Shown: piece after piece, positions 55,389 to 64,000 of the stretch
How positions within the stretch are numbered: position 1 is the first letter of the stretch
How the letters are laid out: the number at the start of each line of letters is the position of its first letter
NCBI GenBank assembly: GCA_963513935.1
Contig: OY740768.1
Location: 22,071,177-22,135,176 of the forward strand
DNA: 64,000 bases
DNA from: Aphrophora alni
Lineage: Eukaryota > Arthropoda > Insecta > Hemiptera > Aphrophoridae
Reading direction: 5' to 3'
Position numbers and translations under genes: made by a program
Notes under the pieces: generated by a model
Databases searched by the model: none
Told to the model about the DNA's origin: nothing
The model's input: only the letters and a program-made list of their open reading frames with translations

Positions 55389-58300
55389 ATACGCACTACT
55401 ACAAGAATAACACACCAAGACCATCATCTAAAGCTAGATATCGCTTCCAAACACTTCAGATCATCTTCGGACTGCTTTACCTTTAATGTTAGACCCATTT
55501 ATATATCTACAAATGAATTGTCAAAAAACGTCATTTGGCTGTTTTGTAAACTACTATAGTTAAAGTCGTGTTTTTTCTTTAGATATATTAATATTGTAAT
55601 TGTTTTTTTTTTTTTTTATTATTATTATTATTTTTTTTTTTTTACTAATGATAATTTGAAAGCTTAGATACAAATTCAAGAGAAGAAAATAGTAAGATTA
55701 CAGATAGTTGCATGTTTCCGTTTCGCCCCGGTGTTGGACATCTTTACACGTAAAATTTCCCTTCTTTCATTAATTAAGGGAAATTAGAGATACAATTTAT
55801 TTATTACTCAGTACCTATAACAAGATTTAACTTTAATAATTATAAAACTCTACGACAAAATAGCCCCAATAATATATAAAAATGTTTTAGCGTAAGAAAT
55901 TTTAAAATAAAATATTTCGCATGCATTATTCCACTATGTTGAAAGAGAACTGGATTGGTCTCTTGGCATATTTGAACGATATGTTATCTAAACAAGAGAT
56001 TAATCGATTTGCCCTCTGTCATAATTCAAAGAGAACAGAGTAAAATTTACTACTATATTAAAAAATTAACTTTTATGTGTACATATAAATTAATTTTGAG
56101 GCAATCTGGAATTTTTTTTTTTTAAACGATGCTAGACATCGACTAAAGTAATTTATTAAATTGACGTTCCTCTTACGTAACACCGCAAAACTTATTGCTC
56201 ACTGTCTTTACAAAAATGCGGTCTTAAAGTAGCCCATACGATTTCAATCAAACTGGTGAAATGATATTATATATCACGAACAAACGAACTTAACAAATTT
56301 ACGATTGGAAAATAAATTGGAAAACTTTTTGCAGCTTAGTAAATTACCACAGCCATTTTCCTTTTTAAAAAATTAGTGTTCATTCTTAACTATCTTTAAA
56401 ATTTAGTTTCTTATTTAGTCTGTCTATGAAATTTTAAAAAGTTCGATCAAAATGTAATTGTAATAGTTAGATCTGATGTCCTACGAAACTATTAGATTTT
56501 GTTTAAATTGGTTTGGAGTTGCAGATAAAAATAATAATAGACCTTAGATATAAGATAAATTTGTTAACTCTTATTTTTATATTGGAAATGTGTAATATTT
56601 TTCTATATTTTATATACTGAATCCAGAATAACGTCGGTTTATGTGTACTTTATCTCCCTATATAAGATAAATCCAAAATAAACTTATATTTATTCTGACT
56701 TGTATCTAAATGTTTGTAACCCTTGTAATCTCTGTGTTGTAATACGACATTGGCTTTAAAGTAAGTAAATACTTTAAAGTGCTGGACCCCAAGATAAATT
56801 CTATTTGAGTTTCGCATAAAGTGTAAACTTTTATATTAAAATCGAAGAATTGTACAAAACTTTAAATTATAAAAATATATAATTTACTCCTATGAAAACG
56901 TATTTATCAATGATTTCAAAACAAAAGCTAGATAGTTATAACAAAGTGGGTTATTAAGCCATAAAGACTTGGATTCACGTTACAAGGGATATTATTATTT
57001 CAAAAGAATGATTCTATAAAGTATTCTGAAGGATTTAATTCTATGATACTCTCATATTTGTATAATGAACCCGCTTTAAAACTAATCTCTTTTATTAATA
57101 AGTTTTTATTAAAAGTACATTATTAAAAAACGTGTCAATATGTCAGCGTTGCCTTTCGTTAGACCATACCTTATATTACAAGAAGTTATTTGCCATGTGT
57201 ACTGAGTCCAACGACTGTTGACGTTAATGCAATTTATTTTAGATCGTAAATTTAAACAAAACATGGAAAAAATTGTTTCAATGTGCTATTAACAAAACAA
57301 TTTAAAACACAAAAAAAAACTGATAAGGCCAAATGTCTCTTGATCAACATACGAAATATAATTGTCTTTAATATTACGGGAAGTAAAACAAGTTGGGACC
57401 CATCATGGAACTTACCCAGCCCCATGGTGGGCTTCCAAATCGTATAGAATAATCCCTACGCTCGTGTCTGTGAAACGGTCCTCTGGATCTCGTAATTATA
57501 AGATTATCAAATTTTCTTAGAAGGTCAGATTTTGTAATTATGTTTTTCAAAATAACTTTGCTTCTTTCATCGTTAGCAAGGTGAGGTCGGCAACATTCAA
57601 TTCTGAATTGAAATCTGCAATTTTCCTTTTCATATATTGTGTTGTACTTTGAATAACACAGGAGGTATGAACAAATATGGTCGCCATTAATATGTAACTT
57701 ATACTTAGATTGGATTTTAATATAAAACTAGAAAGTATGCTTCCTTTATGGAACTAATTTATTATCATAATTTGAAATTGTGACCATATTTCTTTGCATT
57801 TGACACATGGAACATAATTATATTAATAACGAACAAAGCTAGGTTATGTAAGTACGGTATAACAAACTTTGTGTAAAGTTTGTTGGGCTCCTACCAAAAA
57901 CAAAACAAAATTAATAGAAGGATGCTGGGTTTATAATGTGAAATTGAAGGTGGCGCCTGTAAAATGACAGTCGGGCCTAGAATTCATTTACACAGTTTAA
58001 AGTATAAAACTTAATACATAAATATAGCTTAGTCAAGTATATTATAGGTCTGAGGCGTCCAGATGTCTGTTTGCTGTGGTGAGAGCAGTGTGTCAAAAAA
58101 GTTATTGTATGGTTTTAAAAAAAAAGATATTTACAAAGGATAGCTATAAAAAAAACAAGGGCCAGGATTACAGACCTGGAAATAACTCTATTTACCTGTC
58201 ACATGGTAGTTCTGGATATAGGAGTAATTATGTTTTTTGGGTTGCAAAATCCGTATTTTCAACTTGCACACGAAAAATTCCCAGAAATAAAAAAAAACTT

Positions 58301-58734
58301 ATGTTTTTTGGAAAAAAAATAGTTTTTGATTTAGGAAAAAAATGCGTAGAAATTCGGAAATTAGACACAAAATTGTAACAGAAAGATCCTATGACATTTT
58401 GACATAGGATAAAGGGGGAGGGGGAGCATCATACAACTTTCCGCAGTTGTGACCTTGGTTATTAGCTGTTGTCAAATAGCCCTTCCTCCACACCATCTCA
58501 AATCATCACCAGATGCACTCTACTGATTACATTACATAATTCGTATCAAAAGCTACAAAAAACAACTTGCATTAAAATCAACAAACGCTGTTGAATATAA
58601 AAACTTATCATATTAAACTTTCTTAAAATGTCTACAAGATATAGATATATGTCCAAAAGGTTAAGATATTTCTAAACCTAATTCATATTACATTATTCGT
58701 ATATGTAGAAAGAACAATATTAAAAATAAATTTT
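55389..58734. other. AT-rich non-coding stretch
   Basis: T-rich and (TTA)n low-complexity sequence at about 55598-55645. Otherwise nothing recognised; the open frame at 58076 is Lys-rich low-complexity translation. Confidence 0.5.
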
Positions 58735-58800
58735 AATCGTTTAAACGACCAACGAGTACTGTGGCGATATTCACGGTAAGGAAAATAATCCCCAAACCAA
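58735..58800 (+). repeat. Rep-V motif copy 3
   Basis: ACGAGTACTGTGGCGATATT, CACGGTAAGGAAAATAAT and AACCAAAAACCTAAGAC match 13737-13800 and 18178-18235. Confidence 0.45.
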
Positions 58801-60646
58801 AAACCTAAGACTATGTTAACAATACACTTTATACTACCTGATGCAGATTTCAATGACATTGTTATCACCTCAGGTTACAGGTAAACTGGACTGAACTGTA
58901 GGCCATTCAAATTTACATCAGAATATTATAAATAAACATAATTTGATTGTTAAAATCAAAACAACCGGAGTGTTAAAAACAGTTTCAGTATTTATTTCCA
59001 GTTATTGTGGTTTGAAGATGCTTTGTTTCCTCATTCGAATCCTCACTCATTCCTCAATCGTGTATTAAACAAAAACCTTCATTACTTAATTAGGCCAAAT
59101 AAATATAGTTACAAGTTTATTAAACGTTGTATGTTTCTAAATACTAAATTATAATTTGACAGATTTATTAAACATTTTGAACTATGTGAATGTAAGTATA
59201 ATGTGATCAATTAGACTACAATGATATAAATCTAATTAGCATCTGTAATTACAAAATAACTGTATTCACAGCTCAATAGCTGTTAGTTGTTTATTTTACA
59301 GTATATTTTTAGTGAAACAAGGTAAACTAACTTGATACTGGAGCGAGTTTACAGAATACTATATATTAAAGAAAAACAATCATTATTTGATTAGTATGTT
59401 TACAAAAATATTGTTTACAATCACGAGATGTGACGACGTCTATCATATGACAATTCATGTCTACAGTATCAAACGTGGTGCAAATGTGTTATATTTTAAA
59501 ACCACCTCTAAGCTTTTTATTACCAAAATCCAACTTATCATTGTATACGCCATACTAAAACTATTTTGATCAAAAAGTAATTTCGCCACAAAAAATTAGC
59601 GTTTAACTTATCGTTAAAATAAACGAAAATGTTAAAAAAAATTAAGTAAATAATTGAATTTTTTCACAAATATAATTTTGTACATATTTTGAATTAATTT
59701 TTTTGTTATTAAGTATGGAGCAATATGATATTAAACAATGAATACATTCAGTCAAAATCTATCTCTGTCGTAATCCTTGTTTTTGACAAACACTGTAATT
59801 TTTTAAACAATATATGTAATGAAGAAACAATTTGAAGTGCTAGCTTTTTAATGTCCTAATATAACTTCAACAAAACAAACATTGCCCAACCTCAGGATGT
59901 ACGTGCTCTAATAGGCAGAAGAGAGGTAGGAGGAGTGTATTCAATTATTCTCTTTCATCTTGTAACGTCATTTACTTTTATTCGTTGCGCACTTCTCTAA
60001 CGTAATGTCCTGGACAAGGGCTTTGTTCTGAAAGAGAAAACAGTTGAGGGGTTTACTTAGGGTTGCACATTTTATTCAATAGATTTTTAGGGATGTTGTC
60101 ACTCCCCCTGAAAGAGTAGGTGTGTTGGAATAAATGTGCTTTCTAAATTAATTACTTATTATTTGGTTCATTGCTCTAATATACATATCGAGTTTTATTA
60201 ATATAATATAATACAAATATAATATTATGAGTTTTAGTTCACGTTTTACCCAAACGTTTTGAACAACGGAGCTGATCTCTTCGTACTAATCAAGATACAG
60301 ATGTAAACGTATTCCACAGTATCTCAACAGATTAAAGTGTCAGTTTATATTTCTACGTATTATTCTAATGTCGGCTATAGATTGTGTCATAAAAATACAA
60401 GCTAAATACACTTCTCAAATACTCAATTCTGTGAATATTCTATTTCCAGATCTATGAAATGTAACACAATTTGCAGTGAAAAGGTCCATTATAAAATTTC
60501 GGATTTTCAAGACTAATTGCCACGCTGTCAATATGACCTGTGTTGGTAATTAATGGCCAAATAACGTCAATTTTGTTCTCAAGGGGAAATATTACACCGC
60601 TTTATACAGAGCAAGATACATCAAAACTTATTTATCAGCAGATAAA
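58801..60646. other. Non-coding stretch
   Basis: A somewhat GC-richer unique patch lies at about 59885-60060 (ATGTACGTGCTCTAATAGGC, GGTAGGAGGAGTG). No gene is recognised. Confidence 0.45.
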
Positions 60647-62492
60647 TATACAGGGTAATTCAAAATTTCACACCAATACAGATTATTTAACCTAGAGTGA
60701 TTCAAAGTTGCACTTCAATACAGATTATTGAACCTAGAGTGATCAAAGTTTACAGCAGTACAGATTATGGAAGCTCATATAAACATTTTGAATTACGGAT
60801 AACGAAATATTTTCCCACGATTTCCGCTCCAGGAGTGAAATGAAACTATATTACAATTCTGAGACCCAAAATAAGAATCAAATTTCAGGACTTGTAGATT
60901 TTATTTCAACAATTTAATCCAATAGGTCCAGAAATGAATCTTCAGTAACTTCCGAGAAAACCGAAGTAAATTAAACAAATTTTGAGTAGAAAAATACAGT
61001 TTTATACGTTTGGAGTAAAGTAACTTTGTTAACTGGCTAATAAACCAATACAACTTCTAAACAAAACTTGTAGAGAATTTAATTGTGACAAAATATAGAT
61101 AAATAAATTAAATACAAAAAACAATACATTTACGGAGACTTTTATTAAAATTAAAGCGGAGCAAAATGTAGGAGAAACAAGTTACAATTTTAAAGGGAAA
61201 AAAAATCTCCTTCAAAATGTTTTTTTTTCTTCATAAGCAACAAAATTTCCCCAACTTATAAGTAATTAGAAATATGGGTTTACATTTGAACATTTTTAAT
61301 TACACCTTCGGACGGGGAGGGGGATTTTTTGAGCTTACAAATTTATGCCGTATATAAAATGGTAGTTCTATTTGGCTAAGAGGAGGTGTTCTATTCTTAC
61401 CTTTCTACTGGTATTTCAAAAGTTATCAAACTGTTTCATAATTTTCTAACGCTGTACATAAAACGTTTTACCTTATTTTATAAATGGTGATTCGAAATTG
61501 CACGCCAATTATTAGAAAACTGATTGTAGCATTACAAAGAAAATAATTTTCCATATGTTCTAAAAGGATTCTTTACATATAGCCTTACAGCTAGCAAAAT
61601 ATTTTGCCCTAATATCTGCCCAAAGAGTGAAACGAAGATATACTGTAGTTCTCAGGACCAAAAGTAAGTTACAAATTTGGTGGTTTTCGATGTTTTATGT
61701 TTTGTAAAATTTAGTAAAATATCTACGGAAATTTCGAGAAAACTGATGTAAAACAAAAAACATCTTAGTCGAAAAACAAACCTTTTCAGGTTTTGCATAA
61801 AATAACATGTCAAATAATAAATATAAAAAGCTTTGGAACACAACTTGTAGAGAATTTAATTCTGAAAAAAAAATTAATTGAAATAAAATTAATATAAATT
61901 AAATTTAAGTTACAGAAATTTGACTTGGAGTTGTTGTAGAAACTAAAGAACAAAAATTGTGGCAGTAACGCGTTACACTTTTAAACAGAACAAAAATGTT
62001 CTTCACAAAGCTATTTAGTAACTTATTTTAGTAACTTGCATTGATTATTTATTGACTTAATATATTTTCTCAGAATTAAATTCACTAGAATTTTGTTCGA
62101 AGGTGTTATGATGATTATATTTCCACATTTAAGAAAGTTTTTTTTACTCCACGCCTAATAAAGTACATATTTCACTCCAATTTGTTGGATTTTACACCAG
62201 TTTTCTTGAAAATTATTAGAGATACAGTTCTGGGAAGTATTTAATTTAATTAATAGCTCACAACTCATATAAAACTACCAAATTTGACCATTACTATGAA
62301 TCTCAAGAATTATTGTTTAGTTTCATATCATTTTTGAAGCAGACATCAGGCTAGAATATTTCGTCACCCTTAACTCGAAAATTCAGCCTTTCTGACGGTA
62401 ATTTATATGAAGGTTTTTCTAAAATTTTATCCTCTAGGTTAAAATTTTTATCAAAGAAATTGCGTGAGATTTTGAATCACTCTGTATACTGT
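60647..62492. mobile_element. Compound foldback element with ACAGNGTNATTCAAAAT ends
   Basis: The left end TATACAGGGTAATTCAAAAT and the reverse complement of the right end TATACAGAGTGATTCAAAAT match. The right arm (about 62100-62490, inverted) aligns for some 400 bp with a unit beginning at about 61480 (GGTGATTCGAAATTGCACGCC), and that unit is itself a direct, diverged copy of 60650-61480. Shared blocks include GAAATATTTT, GAGTGAAA and GAGAAAACTG. At the left end the terminal 46 bp is present three times in tandem (from 60654, 60699 and 60745). No transposase frame. Confidence 0.6.
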
Positions 62493-63282
62493 ACTGATAT
62501 GGTAATTTCCCAGTTAAAAAGGCTAAACATATATTTGAAAGTTTATGATATTTATTTTATCTTTTAGAAAACTTATTTGTACATTCTTGCATGACGAATA
62601 TATCTTGCAAAATTTTTACAGTATACAATCAGAAAAATAGTAACACAGTTTATTGTGTAATCAAATCCCTGGGACAGTTTTCTTATCCGTCCAATATCGA
62701 AAATAATATTCTTAACAATATTGGAGCTCACTGTATGGATTCATAGTTACTCCAAGTATTTTTGGTATCGATATAATTTCTAAATTCACAGAGCAAATAG
62801 TTGACCTTAAGAACTTTTTATTTATTTTTTCAATTTTGTAATACCTTTACGGCAAACAAACGGCATTGTATACTACCCTAACTACTCGTAAAGAAGCTAA
62901 GGGACAGGATTTATGCAACATGCACTCTATGGTTTAATGTTTTCAGTAGATGTACATTGATGACTTCTCACAACCGTTAGACGTTATTTCTTATTTGAAA
63001 CAGATTCGAATGTCATACTTTATTTGCTGCTAGATGTGTGACTAGCTTAAGTGAATTTAAATTTAAAGATAAAAGTGAATGAAAGCAATTAAATTGTATT
63101 AATAAATTAGATATATAAGGAAGTAATTAGATAAATATAAACCAAGGCTTTCTGACATTAGTTCATTGGTTTAAAGTATTTAAACTGGTCATCTATTTTC
63201 AAGACCAAGCGAAAAATTATAGTTTGATTTTTTTCTAAAATACTGTACAGCGATAAAATATATGCTTTGTTATGTATTGACG
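62493..63282. other. AT-rich non-coding stretch
   Basis: No supported feature. Confidence 0.5.
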
Positions 63283-63346
63283 TGTTTTTTGTTTGGTTTT
63301 TTACAGGTGAGTGAAGTAAATTCTTCTGATATCATGGCACGTAAGT
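63283..63346 (+). promoter_or_regulatory. Candidate recursive splice site with 34-nt exon
   Basis: A clean polypyrimidine tract TTTTTTGTTTGGTTTTTTACAG (AG at 63305-63306) is followed at once by GTGAGT. After 34 nt there is a second strong donor, GTAAGT, at 63341. The 34 nt (63307-63340) contain ATGGCAC at their 3' end. Two readings fit: a recursive (ratchet) splice site with its downstream RS-exon donor, or a small exon of a plus-strand gene carrying the 5' UTR end and a start codon (ATG GCA C, phase 1). The rest of the gene would lie outside the window. Confidence 0.35.
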
Positions 63347-63392
63347 CAGTTTCGTAATCTTTTGTTATGTTATTTATTATGTTTGTGAAACC

Positions 63393-63880
63393 ATACAGAG
63401 TGATCGATATAAGTGTCAGCTGATTTACTTGGATAATATTTACGTATTAAAAAAAGTTAAATTACAACACCCCCCCCCCTGAACTTTTTGTGTTTTCTTA
63501 TTCGGAGGATTTAAAATTTTGACACCATCAGATATTTTTCCAATGGCTGCCAACTTAAAAATTGTCCATATAAATACCTATTTTTATTATGGTTTTAAAT
63601 TCTAAAAATAACTATCAAACTCTATTAATTCTTGCGTATTTTTTATAAATCCAACAGTTTAGGAGTTTCTTAAAGTATTTGGTGTTTTATATAATATATA
63701 TGGTATACTTGAAAGTGTGCGCAATATTGGTAAATTGACTGATGGTATCAAAATTAAAAAACCCCAAATATCACATCATAAATAGTTCAGAGAAGTTACC
63801 ATTTCGCTTGTTTAATAGGGCCTACATCAAATACTATACAAGTAAAACAGCTGGAACAGTTACGTACATCACCCTGTATA
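63393..63880. mobile_element. MITE/foldback with TACAGNGTGAT ends
   Basis: The left end TACAGAGTGATCGATATAAG and the reverse complement of the right end TACAGGGTGATGTACGTAAC match, and both continue to CAGCTG and TTTACTTG. About 110 bp further in, the arms again match (AAAATTTTGACACCATCAG against AATTTTGATACCATCAG), so the inverted arms are about 160 bp long. There is no ORF. A run of 10 C (63470-63479) lies in the left arm. Confidence 0.65.
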
Positions 63881-64000
63881 TAAACACCCCCAATGATCAG
63901 CTTCTGTAATATGATTTATCAGTTTTCAAAACATTTGTCTGAATTTAAAAAAAGGGGGCACTACTTTAATAATTTGAAAAAATCCTCCATTGTAAAGAAA

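Noticed and set aside
1..64000. CRISPR arrays, rRNA, canonical tRNA genes, telomeric TTAGG arrays
   Set aside because: No regularly spaced repeats, no rRNA-like segment, no full cloverleaf and no TTAGG array was seen. The two Pol III box pairs belong to SINE candidates.

Overview
This window looks like nuclear DNA of an arthropod, most likely an insect with a large, AT-rich, repeat-filled genome. The signs are very low gene density, arthropod-type retroelements, long TA and TG microsatellites, several small families of diverged dispersed repeats, and insertion ends of the TATACAGNGTG type that are common in insect genomes. I cannot name the species. No intact host protein-coding gene is visible. 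Most short open frames outside the retroelements have no codon pattern, start context or family signature and are left out.

The one strongly coding block is 42706-55388. A plus-strand non-LTR retrotransposon was inserted here (5'-truncated, with endonuclease, reverse transcriptase, RNase H and a C-terminal zinc knuckle). It is flanked by a 15-bp target-site duplication and ends in a short A tail. Two apparent 1-bp deletions break its ORF2. An LTR retrotransposon of the Ty3/gypsy type later inserted into its RT domain on the minus strand (44994-53796). That element carries gag, protease and pol (RT, RNase H, integrase), has 1746-bp LTRs that are almost identical by eye, and is flanked by a 4-bp AGCT duplication. 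Its three genes are open, so it is a recent and possibly still competent insertion. Protease lies in the same frame as gag behind a single UGA stop, and pol lies in the -1 frame after protease, so two recoding steps may be needed.

The rest (1-42705 and 55389-64000) is AT-rich non-coding DNA. It holds two tRNA-derived SINE candidates: 25792-26008 with a 63-nt A tail, and 15393-15578 running into a TA microsatellite. Dispersed families, named here, are: Rep-I, about 200 bp, ten copies, four of them clustered at 20.77-22.39 kb; Rep-II, about 0.6-1.1 kb, four copies, one split by a Rep-I copy; Rep-III and Rep-IV, one inverted pair each; and Rep-V, a short motif in three places. There are also terminal-inverted-repeat or foldback elements at 5776-6155, 23664-24193, 34916-35592, 60647-62492 and 63393-63880, and a degenerate minisatellite at 42034-42447.

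A few places look like splice signals of a plus-strand host gene: fused acceptor-donor sites at 63306/63307 and 27941/27942 that resemble recursive splice sites of long introns, a 34-nt candidate exon at 63307-63340, and an acceptor-ORF-stop-AATAAA arrangement at 4677-4960. These are candidates only; they would fit a window lying mainly inside a very long intron or between genes.
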